Origin: Schizochytrium sp. TIO01 | Taxonomy: Eukaryota; Sar; Bigyra; Thraustochytrida; Thraustochytriidae | Assembly: GCA_004764695.1 (NCBI GenBank) | Contig: SMSO01000031.1 | Span: 3,705,048 to 3,769,047, forward strand | Direction: 5' to 3' | DNA length: 64,000 nucleotides | In this document: positions 39,536 to 48,806 of the stretch, piece by piece | How positions within the stretch are numbered: position 1 is the first letter of the stretch | Layout of the letters: each line of letters starts with the position of its first letter | Position numbers and translations under genes: made by a program | The notes under the pieces: model-generated | The model's database searches: none | The model's input: the letters and a program-made list of their open reading frames with translations, nothing else | Told to the model about the DNA's origin: nothing

Positions 39536-40885
39536 CTACTGAAGCTCTCGCACAATTACGGGCGATGCATCTGAGTCTGGGTCTTCGATATCTTTTCGGC
39601 TTTGAATCAGCATTAGCTCGCCGTTTGGGTTAATTCCTTCCTGCTTACCGTGTCTGGTTCGTCCAACTACTGCGTGCATAGTAGCACATGCGCGAACCAC
39701 ACACTCCTTGATGTCTCCATTTCGACGTTCCATCCAAGCTAACAAGAGGGCCGCAATCAGGTCACCTGTTCCTGTGTAATGACCATCAATCTTCGGTTGG
39801 GCTGCCTCAATCAAACGTGGCTCATCAGAGTCCTTTAAATCATCTGTAATTGAGCTTGCAAGAAGAATTAATTCATCAGGTCTATCCTCGAAGTCGCAAG
39901 ACGTCAGGACTACGGTCTTTACACCTCGTCTATGCAAAATCAAGAACGCAGCCTTCGCGGAGGCCAGATCACTAACCGCTGTTTCAGTCAATAACTCAAG
40001 TTCAAACTGGTTAGGGGTCAGAACACTTGCAGCTGGTACGACCTCGGATTTGTAAACCTCAATGAGCTCCGCAGGAACATAGAGCTTGCCTTTGTCACCT
40101 AAAACAGGGTCACAATAGTACCGCACATCTGGGTTCTCAGAGCGAAGCGCTTTCAGCACATCGAGAACTTGTCGTAAGAAAGACACAGAGCCAATATACC
40201 CAGTGAGCAAACATGTGTAGAAGCGCACAAGGTTGTTATTCTGGAGGCCTTCGAGCAAGGCAGCCAATTGAGTACCATTCATAACATCGCCTTTCCAACC
40301 ATTTTTATATCCAGTGTGATTGGAAAATTGCACGCTATTAATGGGATCTACATCAAATCCAAGCAGCTGTAGAGGGAAAACAGCGGACTTATTGCCAACA
40401 TAGCCTGTGGCGGACGAGAAAGCCAAAGAAACCATACAATCATTAGTTAATGAAAACTCACGACGGACACTTTTGTGATATTTGGATTCAAAGAACAACG
40501 TACCATGGACAGTATGGGATTGAATGCTCAATACCCGACCCCAGACTGTGAGAAGATAATATCAGGTTATTGATGCAAGAGATCAGAAACAAAATGTCAG
40601 TGTCAGCCCTACCAAAGATACACCATAGATTCACATCCTCAGCCCACATTGTTGCTGTTACACCGTCTCAAGCAAATGATCATTTCTTTGAAGTGTTTTA
40701 TTGTGTAGTTGTTGCTCAATCTTCACCGACTCATGCAACCTACCGTGTTCAAAGCTCTCAGAATAGGTACGAACTGCTCGTGGTAAAGACGAGGTAATTT
40801 GAACTTTCCCTGCAACCGTGGAGGTTGAGGCCTCCTTCTTACTACCTGGCGCCTGGGAAGGCGATGGTGATTCCTGTGACGACAT
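39536..40885 (-). CDS. Pyridoxal kinase (three exons)
   Basis: ATP-dependent phosphorylation of pyridoxal, pyridoxine and pyridoxamine in the cytosolic vitamin B6 salvage pathway. Joining exon 1 (40885-40744), exon 2 (40545-40504) and exon 3 (40404-39536) gives 350 residues in one frame. The family's N-terminal signature then reads continuously as RVLSIQSHTVHGYVGNKS, followed by FPLQLLGFDVDPINSVQFSNHTGY. Later landmarks are the YYCDPVLGDKGKLYVP segment, the TPNQFE segment and the GTGD anion-hole motif with the catalytic Asp (residues 273-276). The first 48 residues are a Ser-rich extension absent from the animal enzyme; it has no clear transit-peptide character. Both introns are GT-AG. The second is 99 bp with no in-frame stop, so retention would insert 33 residues. 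The family call is certain; the exon 1 start is well supported but unproven. Confidence 0.93.
40405..40503 (-). other. Pyridoxal kinase intron 2 (99 bp, open in frame)
   Basis: On the minus strand it begins GTACGT and ends CACAG. A branch-site-like CTAAT lies in TTAACTAATG upstream of the acceptor. Removing it joins VHG to YVGNKS, the uninterrupted family sequence. Its length is a multiple of three and it contains no in-frame stop. Confidence 0.88.
40546..40743 (-). other. Pyridoxal kinase intron 1 (198 bp)
   Basis: On the minus strand it begins GTAGGT and ends TTCTCACAG. It joins codon 48 (G|TC, Val) so that the Ser-rich N-terminus runs into VWGRVLSIQSH. It contains in-frame stops when retained. 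Confidence 0.75.
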
Positions 40886-41022
40886 CAATCCTAGTATTCG
40901 CTACTGCCGACGCAAAGCCTTCCCGTTGCTACAACTCTCAACTTTTGTGTGTCTGTCTGCTGCTTCTATTGCATGTGTCGCTTCGAGTTGGTGTGCTCTC
41001 TTCGTCGTTCGCAAGTAGCAGA

Positions 41023-41052
41023 TAGGTAGTACTAAGATTAAGGCTACCTACG
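41023..41052. promoter_or_regulatory. TAGGTAG...CTACCTA motif pair upstream of pyridoxal kinase
   Basis: ATAGGTAGTAC and, about 15 bp on, GGCTACCTACGG form an imperfect inverted pair about 140 bp upstream of the pyridoxal kinase start. This is one of several such motifs in gene 5' regions. Function is inferred from position and recurrence only. Confidence 0.35.
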
Positions 41053-41490
41053 GATTATCCAGCCATATGCCCCTTATAGTGGTAACTATAGAAGCTCGAT
41101 GTTGAGGCTTTCTTTCTTCTTGCAAAGCATCCAAATCTGAGGCAACTCCTTGAAGTCTTTGAGCTTATTAAAGACATCAAACCATGTCAATCTATCATTA
41201 CAAAACGCCTCTGCTCTCTACAATAGTAATCTTTTGTTGCACTCATCACTTCTTGTGTACTGATAACACAGTATGCACTCGCTTCTACATGTTATAAATG
41301 AAGTCATTATGTTCATAGCAGTGTGTTTGAAATTATTCGCGATTAATTTGTTGAGAGAGAACAGAAGTGATTTGACGTTGAGGTCTTCGCGTGAATTTCG
41401 TTCCAAGAGAAAGTGGTCTCCAAACTCTGAATACTTTCAATAATACTGGTAGTATCTTTTTGAGTATCCGTATTCTCGGGACATAAAGAG

Positions 41491-41931
41491 TTAATGGTCC
41501 TTAGCAGTAGAATATTCTTGCAGGTCATTAAGCTCTACAGGAATGTAGTTCCTTGTAAACTTTGTAGTGGTACTTTGATCTGCATATTCTAAAATCTGCG
41601 GTGGAGGCACAACTTTCCACAAATTGATGGCTTCACGCAAAGTTGGGATTGTTGTTTCGTGCAAGTCGATGTTTGTCGACAAAAACCTAGCACGCTTTTT
41701 CAATGTCTTCATCTTCAGACTGTGTTTAGTTTTCTCCAGGTTTTTGACCTTATCAATTTCTCGCGTCGTTCGGGTTCTTGTTTCATCCTGTTGTTTGTTG
41801 TAGTGACAGAGCGCAGTTTCGTGCAAGGGTCTCTGTGGTGTTTGGGACACATACTCACGCCACCGCATTCTGCCTTCCTCCGCGGTACAAGGCTTAGATG
41901 TTGCAAGCTTGAAGTCATGCTGGGGTAGCAT
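41491..41931 (-). CDS. Hypothetical basic protein (146 residues)
   Basis: An open frame starts at ATG 41931 (MLPQHDFKLATSKP) and runs to a TAA at 41491. The frame is open another 80 bases upstream, so an upstream exon is possible. The protein is strongly basic and hydrophilic. It has a central segment rich in Lys/Arg/Glu/Thr (about residues 50-95) that could form a helix or coiled coil, then a more ordinary region with LREAINLWKVVPPPQ. There are no membrane segments or signal peptide. I do not recognise the family. It lies in the same orientation as pyridoxal kinase and divergent from the dehydrogenase at 42749, with a TACC-motif cluster between. It is longer and more protein-like than chance frames nearby, but unproven. 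Confidence 0.45.
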   Translation of the reverse strand: MLPQHDFKLATSKPCTAEEGRMRWREYVSQTPQRPLHETALCHYNKQQDETRTRTTREIDKVKNLEKTKHSLKMKTLKKRARFLSTNIDLHETTIPTLREAINLWKVVPPPQILEYADQSTTTKFTRNYIPVELNDLQEYSTAKDH

Positions 41932-42748
41932 AGCGTTGGGTGCTTGGATTCTGATGGGGAGTGCTTGGTACAAATGAAAAGCATTACTAATATCTGTACC
42001 ATATGGTAATCATTACATAACTTCTATTATTTTAAAAATAGACTATTTAGTATTCAAAGTATATGTATATCCATCCACCTATCCAATGGATGTTTTGACT
42101 CGACGAAACTTGCCTCTCACTGGGTGGGTGGCTAGATAGTAACAGAATGGGCTAGCAAAGAATTACCTACTGCATCCTGATGATCCTAAACGCCGTACGC
42201 CGTGAACCCTGTGCATGCGCGCAAGAACGTGTATCGCAACTTTTATTTAGGCTCAAAGATTTCTTTACCTGCCCAAAGTGTTTCATGAGCGTACTTCACT
42301 ATTTGAAGCAGCATCACTGTGTCTCTATAGTGTCTCCTAACTGGCGTCTAGAATCACATCCAGTTTCAGGCTTTTGTTTTGCGAAAGGACATGATTTCAT
42401 CGTACTTCCACCTCATGTTGCAATTAGGCATTCAGGGAAGGATTCGCCAGTTTGCGTATTGCTCGGTCCTCTGATACCTACCTTCCTACCTACCTACTTA
42501 CTACCTGTAGGATATTACTTCACCGTGCTGGTAGTACACAAGACGAAAGGAAATCAAATCGCCCTTCATTGCACGTACCGAGGATCGAATCCAGCTGCGA
42601 CAAAGTAGTCTTGCAGCAATTCTGCAAACCGGCAACGTCGTGACAAGCTCATTACCTTGAAGAGCCGAGTGGTTGCAGAAGCTGAGGGTACTAGAACGAG
42701 CAAAGACCTTGAGTAGTTTAAGAGCACGAACGATTCGTGTCCCACAAG
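41932..42748. other. Divergent intergenic region
   Basis: This lies between the basic protein (minus) and the short-chain dehydrogenase (plus). It contains the TACCTACC cluster at 42474-42512. A 142-codon plus-strand frame (42180-42608) crosses that cluster, encodes nothing recognisable and is not called. Confidence 0.5.
42474..42512. promoter_or_regulatory. TACC-repeat cluster upstream of the dehydrogenase
   Basis: Five TACC/CTAC units (ATACCTACC, CCTACCTACCTAC, ACTACCTG) lie about 240 bp upstream of the dehydrogenase ATG, in a divergent intergenic region. This is the densest gene-proximal example of the motif. Confidence 0.4.
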
Positions 42749-43852
42749 ATGGCGAGCAACATCATAAGTCTTGCTGGCGATTTCCTGCCGAGACTACCCA
42801 AGAAATGGCCTTACATTCTTGGACTTGTTGCGGCCTACTATGGAATCCGAGAGCTTGCTCCGCAGCTTTTTGAAAAGAAGATTAGCGGGGACGTTGCTGT
42901 CATCACTGGAGGCGGATCGGGTATTGGAAGGCTTATGGCCCATCGTCTTGCCAAAGAAGGCTGTTCCGTGGCCATCATAGACGTGAACTTTCAAGGTGCG
43001 CAGCAAGTAGCTGATGAGTGCAAAGCTCTAGGTGTTACTGCTCGGGCATACCAGTGCGATGTGACGAAGCATGAGATGGTGTACGAGGTGGCTGAAAGGA
43101 TTGAAGGAGACTTTGGCCGTGCTGATATCATTATCAATAATGCAGGCATTGTTGATGGCAACAAGCTCGTTGATGCTGATGATGCAAGGATGGAGCTAGT
43201 CCTCAAAGTTAACACACATGCGATCCTATGGGTCACGAAGGCCTTTCTCCCCGGTATGATCAAACGTGACCATGGTCACGTTGTCATTATTGCTAGCTCC
43301 GCTGGCCGTGTCGGTGTACCTAATATGGTAGCTTACAACGCTTCTAAATTCGGAGCTGTTGGCGCTGGAGAAGGAATTCGCTTAGAATTGCAGAAGATGG
43401 GAACAAAGATTAAGTGCACTACAGTGTGTCCCATGTGTAAGTTTATAGTTGCTTGTTAATGACATGATGCTTTATCCCTACTAGAGCAAAAGACGACGGA
43501 AAAGGAATTGTAATAAAAACTAACGTGTTAGCTAAATGATTCTACACTGCCAACAAATATGAAAATAACAGACATATCCACCGGAATGTTTGAGGGTGCA
43601 AAACTACAGCCAAAGTTTAAATTCCTTGAAGGCATTGTCAATGCACTTTTCCCTATCTTAGAACCCCAGTATGCAGCTGATTCAACTATTCAAGCAATCA
43701 AGCGTAACCAAGAGCTCCTTGTGATGCCAGCCATGGCCTATACAACTACCATCCTTCAAGGTCTCTTTCCGGTCTCTGTCACAGACAAAATCCTTGATGA
43801 TCTTGGCGTCTCGTCTTCAATGGATCATTTTAAGCAGACACGGCCAACCTAA
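42749..43852 (+). CDS. Membrane-anchored short-chain dehydrogenase/reductase (SDR16C-like)
   Basis: NAD(P)-dependent oxidoreductase, likely acting on a lipid, sterol or retinoid-type substrate at the ER or lipid droplet. Exons 42749-43436 and 43572-43852 join to give 322 residues. An N-terminal hydrophobic segment (about 19-33, WPYILGLVAAYYGI) is the probable anchor. The Rossmann fold shows TGGGSGIG (53-60), an Asp at the end of beta-2 (D78, which favours NAD), NNAG (130-133), the catalytic Ser of IIASSAG, and YNASK (Tyr196, Lys200). After the splice, CPMYISTGMFEG matches the family's post-catalytic segment, which confirms the junction. This layout resembles 17-beta-HSD11/RDH10-type enzymes, but the substrate cannot be read from sequence. 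It converges with the HIT gene, 1.4 kb apart. Confidence 0.92.
43437..43571 (+). other. Dehydrogenase intron (135 bp)
   Basis: The donor is GTAAGT and the acceptor ATAACAG. A CTAAC branch-site-like element (in AAAACTAACG) lies about 50 bp before the acceptor. Retention meets a stop after a few codons. Removal restores the family sequence CPMYISTGMF. Confidence 0.9.
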
Positions 43853-45272
43853 TTCTCTAAGATGAAACTTGAGCCCACCATATTTGTGAAGAACCAAGAG
43901 GGCTCATGATCCTTCAAAATGCAATCAGGTTTATGTCACACGAAAGGGACAGAGTATATCTTACAATTTATTTCTATTAAACTAAGGATATGGGAGATGT
44001 GGTTGATGGAATCATGTCTTTGCTTTAAACTAAAGTAATTCATTCTATTTTCTCTTTGCTTACCTTGTTTCACACTGAGCCGTAAATAAAGTTGTGATTG
44101 CCTTTAAAACATAGATCTTTGTCTGAAATTCCCTATCTAACACGCATCTACCGTGACTCCGTGTATACTGAAGCTTGATTTGACAAAAAGAGGAAGAAAT
44201 AAAAACGTTTGCCCCTTGGTCTCTGTCAGTGAGTAGAGATTCACTTGCCAATATAGCTCATCTGGTTTGAGGCATAAACGCATGCAAACTTCATTGTAAT
44301 CACTGTCCGATAGGTTTCGATACCTTCTGCACCCAATTATTGAAAGTAATTATGCAATGATGTTCTGTACGAGATGAGAATGAATGTCGTCCCGCGATAG
44401 GAACCTGAATCTATAATTAAGTTAGTTAAAAATTGATGTTTAGCGGCATGGCCAGGTTGATGGTGATTATTGTTTTAGTAGAAGAAATTGATTACACCAA
44501 TCAAGTGTAAATAAGTTGCCAATCTATTGATTTGACCTCTAAGAGAAGCCAGGCTGCTTCAACTACCACTGTTCCATTCCTGCACGGGCTGATACTCCCC
44601 GATGTCCGTAAAGAGCATTAACGCGATGACTGGATCCAACGAACTTCGTATCTGGGCTGATAGGCTCTTGAACCAAGCGTAAGAACAAGTAACAGTAGCA
44701 CGTAGGAACAAGTAACTGCACCCCCACGTGCTACTGTAAATGCTTCAATGATATTCATCAATAACGTAATTCATCATGGGTTCATCAAAGAAAAGGGTCA
44801 AGATCTTTTGAAACATTACCCTCCTTCGCAAGTTTGGTCTGTTTATTACAATTTACAAACTAAGAACAGAGGGAAATTCAAGATTTAGACTTAAGGTCGA
44901 TCAAAGACTCATCAAGAAATAGAGGAGAAAAAGAAGAAAAAGGAAAAATAAAAGGATAAAGCAATATTGACTTTCCAGCTTCGTAATCGTAATATTCATT
45001 TCATTGATTACTATAAGCTATCGATAGTTCTCCAATAATACACATCTGCCGACTCTCAAATCCCCAGATAGAGCCAAGGAACCTTCTTCCAGTATTTCGT
45101 AGGATATCGTACAGACAGAAAACACATTTCTGAGGACTTAAGTGATTGTTGGATCCCTTTGAGGGGATTTTACATGGTGATATGGTGGAGCAGTATACAG
45201 CTGTCAAAGCCTTCGCGAAGAGCTACACATGAAAGGATGCGTTTGTCAAAATTTAAGCTGAATAGCCTAAAC
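43853..45272. other. Convergent intergenic region
   Basis: 3' flanks of the dehydrogenase and the HIT gene. No gene was seen. A weakly tRNA-like stretch at 44247-44333 was examined and rejected. Confidence 0.6.
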
Positions 45273-46466
45273 TTACAAAATACTAGGTTCTCCTTCCTTT
45301 TTAGGCAATAGGGACGACGCTGGTTGCCCTGCCTCTAGAACTTCGAGGATGGTTTCAAGCGACACCCAACGAATGCGTTGAGGAGTGTCAGCACCAAAAT
45401 CAGTAAGTGGACCTATCAACATATGCATATGCAGATAGCCTACACTAGGCCGCGAGTGAAATCCGAAACGGACAGCGTTAGGTTCAAGCCAGGCGAGATT
45501 GTCGCCGCGACCCTTCACTACGTCAATGAAGTAGCCTTTGTTGGCTTGTAGATATACAAGAGACTCTTCTCGCATTGTGTACAACAAAGGAAGGTGTTCT
45601 GGCCTGAGGTCATATAACCATTTGAGTGAAACCACTGCTTCGTTTGAGCTCGGCGTAGACATTACAAGTTCTGCTCGGGGCACGATAAGCATGTGCCATA
45701 TGGAAGCCATATCACGACCACCGATGCCACGAAAAGCAACCACATGCTTACTAACGATATGAAAACCTAGCCTTCCACTTCCACCAGGGCGCTCTGGCAC
45801 CTTAATCCCACTTGTAAATGGTAAAAAAACCGAGATTCCTAGCTTCATACTTAGATCTGTAAGAATTGCTGCCTCGTGATTCTCAAATGGAGCCTCGCGA
45901 GGATAATCAAATGAAGATACAAGCTGTTGATAAACACTTGGCTCTTTTTCTTCAAGTGTCAGGTTCAACAGATAACATTTGACTCCATGGGCATCTTCAA
46001 TGCTTTCAGAACTTAGAATAGTGCGCAAATCCTCGTTTGAAATTTCAAAAGGTATGCTTCGGTCTTTCCGCATACTTTCTCGCATAGCGCAGGTGTCAAG
46101 GGCCTCCCTTTGCAAGTCAGCATGCCATTTTTCTAAAGTTTTCTTGTCAAATTCCCCGAGAGAAACATCTTTCACAGACTGGCGAACTCCAGAGGCACCA
46201 CTTGATTGGAGATACTCCCCGCACTTTGATTTTGCAGCTACTTTAGAGGCCTGGCTTACAGCCGACTCACAAATATACTTCCGTGCAGTAGCGCACTGGC
46301 CCATCCCCTCAACTTGGGCTTGTGAGTCGTGCTGCTCGCCGTAGTCCTTACTTTGGTCCGGACTTAAGCTTTCAAGAACTATGTTGTGGTTGTGCTGCCC
46401 AGAATTCTTAAGACTTCTAGTTTTATCGGCGTCCTTTGAAGAACCTCGATGGATAGCTCCCTCCAT
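45273..46466 (-). CDS. HIT-superfamily protein (nucleotidyl hydrolase/transferase-like)
   Basis: Single-exon, 397-residue protein with the ATG at 46466. The first 150 residues are polar, Ser/Gln/Lys-rich and without a recognised domain. The C-terminal part resembles histidine-triad proteins. It has WHMLIVPRAEL, corresponding to the conserved strand that precedes the helix of HIT domains, and GFHSRPSVGYLHMHM (about 335-349), which aligns with the GFH..PS...HLHVI segment of aprataxin- and DcpS-like members. In the triad pattern H-x-H-x-H the first His is Tyr344, while the nucleophile position (His346) and the last His (His348) are kept. Activity on AMP-lysine, AMP-DNA or capped nucleotides is therefore possible, but the substrate is unknown. 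No zinc finger follows, unlike aprataxin. The domain call rests on this motif and the strand before it. Confidence 0.72.
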   Translation of the reverse strand: MEGAIHRGSSKDADKTRSLKNSGQHNHNIVLESLSPDQSKDYGEQHDSQAQVEGMGQCATARKYICESAVSQASKVAAKSKCGEYLQSSGASGVRQSVKDVSLGEFDKKTLEKWHADLQREALDTCAMRESMRKDRSIPFEISNEDLRTILSSESIEDAHGVKCYLLNLTLEEKEPSVYQQLVSSFDYPREAPFENHEAAILTDLSMKLGISVFLPFTSGIKVPERPGGSGRLGFHIVSKHVVAFRGIGGRDMASIWHMLIVPRAELVMSTPSSNEAVVSLKWLYDLRPEHLPLLYTMREESLVYLQANKGYFIDVVKGRGDNLAWLEPNAVRFGFHSRPSVGYLHMHMLIGPLTDFGADTPQRIRWVSLETILEVLEAGQPASSLLPKKEGEPSIL

Positions 46467-46946
46467 ATCCCATATACGTTCTATTGACTGGTCAAAACCC
46501 TTTAATCAATTAATTCTCTCAGAACGAGTTTCGTAGTCGTCGTGATGCCTTTATCAATTAGCGATACCCCCAAACACGATTTGCTAAAAGTGGTAAATGG
46601 TTATCAGTCAGCACTTCTAGTTATTCCTGCTACCGATTATCCGCCCCGAAAAATTACATAAAGAATAAGGTTTGGTTCAAGTTTTGCAGATCTCAATTAG
46701 TCGAGAAAGCCCTTTTGCAAAATAATTACGATGTGCAGAATGTATCCTGGGTGTATTCCAAAGGTTTTGTTTGAATCAGTGAATAATGAGTCCTCAAACT
46801 CTGCGCTTATCCGAATCAGCAGCGTCTACAATCTAGAATGATCCTGTTTGGCCACGGCACGCTTCCGCTTTGGTTTTGCGGCGCTGCGCTCTTAGCCTGA
46901 TGGAATAGGTGCTGGAATTGAATGCACCAGGTGGAGCGTGTCCTGT

Positions 46947-47066
46947 CCGAGAAGAAGCAGAGATCAAGGTGAACGTCGCAAAAAAGAAGGGAATTGACGG
47001 AAGCTGGTCTACAGCCAACAACTCGTTGACAGGGTCATTGATTAGACAATTGATTTCGATCTGAGC
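46947..47066. repeat. 120-bp duplicated block, copy 1
   Basis: This copy is nearly identical to 48195-48315: one indel plus substitution near its left end and two further substitutions, about 97% identity. Similarity stops abruptly at both ends (CCGAGAAGAA on the left, TCTGAGC on the right). On the plus strand one frame ends in a stop shared by both copies (…LISI-stop). On the minus strand the opposite frame (NDPVNELLAVDQLPSIP) is also open in both. Which strand, if any, is coding cannot be decided from the four differences. Confidence 0.9.
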
Positions 47067-47620
47067 TTGATTTGTGCGCTTTGAAGAGCTTTAATTGTTT
47101 GAGTGAGATGGGAGGATCAGATCTCTGATTTAGCTCTCCTAGAAATATAGTAAGTACTTACTATGTACCCACTTACTCTCAAATCGTCTTAATGGTAGGA
47201 AGTATTACTAGTACTATTGCACGGGCGGTAGCGGCTCACTACCTAATTCCCTCTTACAGGATGAGAGCACTGCCGGGGCTACCCTTTTGAGTCATTAGAA
47301 GTTTGATAATTGATGAAGTAGTACCGTTAAAACTATAGTAAGAGAGCTTACGCAAAGGATTGAAAGTCCAACCCACTCAACTTCAAATGCACAGCGTGGC
47401 CAAACGAAGATCATGCAAAGTACGACTGCTTGAAACTCCGAGTCTACAGCGACAAAATCTTCCAATAGGCTTGAACGTTGGCATAGTAATCTCCCGGTAG
47501 GACTGCGCTGGACCGCTACGCTTTTGTATTTAATCGACACTTTATTATTCGGTCCACTTGCGTAGCTCTACATGTGTCGAAACACATTCGCTAAAAACTA
47601 TTTTTGTAGAAATTGTGCTA

Positions 47621-47650
47621 GGGAGGTAGGTAGTACATCCTAGGTACCTG
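47621..47650. promoter_or_regulatory. GGTAGGTAGTAC / TAGGTACC motif cluster
   Basis: GGGAGGTAGGTAGTAC is followed by CCTAGGTACCTG in the interval between the two duplicated blocks. It is the same motif family as at the gene 5' regions. No called gene starts within 500 bp, so it may mark an unannotated transcript or be plain repeat. Confidence 0.3.
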
Positions 47651-48194
47651 TAGAGAGTTATTGACGAACATATTGCACACGTATCAGCGTAGGCGAAAGA
47701 GAGATCTCCTTTTTAGGAATCAGTACTTGAGATTGTTTATTTGAGCAATTATCAATGACTCTTGCGAGGCAAAGAATTTTCAAAATCGGAATAATTTACT
47801 TGTAAGATGCCACGGTATCGTGTATAAATGCTCATTTTTTAAGATTTTGTTTACACCATACGACGACTGAAAACCCCAAATTGGAATTCGTTTGTTACCG
47901 CACCCGAATGGTTCTACAGTCTCTTCTTTCAAAGGCTTGCATCCTCTCCAAACCTGACTCCCACCACCATATTCCAAGAACAACAATGTGATGGATGATC
48001 TCTACTCTCACTAAGTCAGGTGCAACTTCTTGTATTTTTTCACTTGGGTCCAGCCAAAACAATCACTGGATGGTCATCTTATTCGAGCGTGTTGTGCCTT
48101 CGTCGAAGCTGCCACCGCATATTGAACTACAAAATAGACAAGTTTCCCGGACCAACTCCGTTTGCTTTGTTTATATTTTCAAATAAACCTATGG

Positions 48195-48315
48195 CCGAGA
48201 AGAACACAGAGATCAAGGTGAACGTCGCAAAAAAGAAGGGGATTGACGGAAGCTGGTCTACAGCCAACAACTCGTTGACAGGGTCATTGATTAGACACTT
48301 GATTTCGATCTGAGC
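48195..48315. repeat. 120-bp duplicated block, copy 2
   Basis: Partner of 46947-47066, in direct orientation about 1.25 kb away. In this copy the plus-strand frame opens with an ATG at 48191, four bases before the shared block (MAEKNTEIKVNVAKKKG…), giving a 40-codon frame that ends at the shared stop. On the minus strand the shared segment begins just after CTCAG, a possible splice acceptor. Confidence 0.9.
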
Positions 48316-48806
48316 GTAAATAGATGAAGGTTTGTATATACTTTCAAGTAGATGGAACTGAGCTGATGAAAAACTAACCCATTTTTAAAGTCGAAGTTCC
48401 TGAGAGTCAATGAAAAACTAGCTTTGTGATTTTTTTTTTCCTTGAAGTACTAGAACAGTGACTCCTATTGAAGCTCATTATCTTGGGCCAACTTCATCTT
48501 TTCAATGGGATGATGTATTGTTTTATTGTTTCTGTAATCTCCCTAGCACTGTAGCTGCAAAATTAAAGGAGTACTAAAGTAGTTCCTGGGAAACAAGAAT
48601 TAGAGTGTGAAATTAGACAAAGTAGTTTGCATTCAGTATTGCTTCATATGTTGCTCACTCTGTAGCATAGCAGTTTCATAAAGTAAATATACCATATACT
48701 GTGGGGATAAAGCATGGTCATCCTCCACTATTTCCATCATTGCTCTTCAAATAATCTATATGAACAAACTAAATTTCTTCTTACAGCGCGGTAGATATAT
48801 AGTCAA

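Larger units (their letters stand above)
46467..48806. other. Intergenic region with a duplicated block
   Basis: About 2.3 kb between two minus-strand genes. It contains both copies of the 120-bp duplication (46947-47066 and 48195-48315), a TAGG-motif cluster (47621-47650) and otherwise unremarkable sequence. A 97-codon plus-strand frame (48020-48313) runs through the second copy. It is not called because the copy is open on both strands. Confidence 0.5.

Noticed and set aside
40405-40531. Reading pyridoxal kinase as a single-exon protein with a 33-residue insertion
   Set aside because: The insertion falls exactly between GT and AG splice signals inside an invariant family motif, and the start would be a TTG. 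The three-exon model gives an intact N-terminus.
42180-42608. 142-codon plus-strand frame upstream of the dehydrogenase
   Set aside because: No domain, biased by the TACC repeats, and located in a divergent promoter region. It stops 140 bp before the supported start of the dehydrogenase.
44247-44333. tRNA-like stretch (A-box-like TAGCTCATCTGG and B-box-like GGTTTCGATACC)
   Set aside because: The acceptor ends do not pair, the T-stem is only about four base pairs and the anticodon arm is not formed. It is at best a decayed tRNA.
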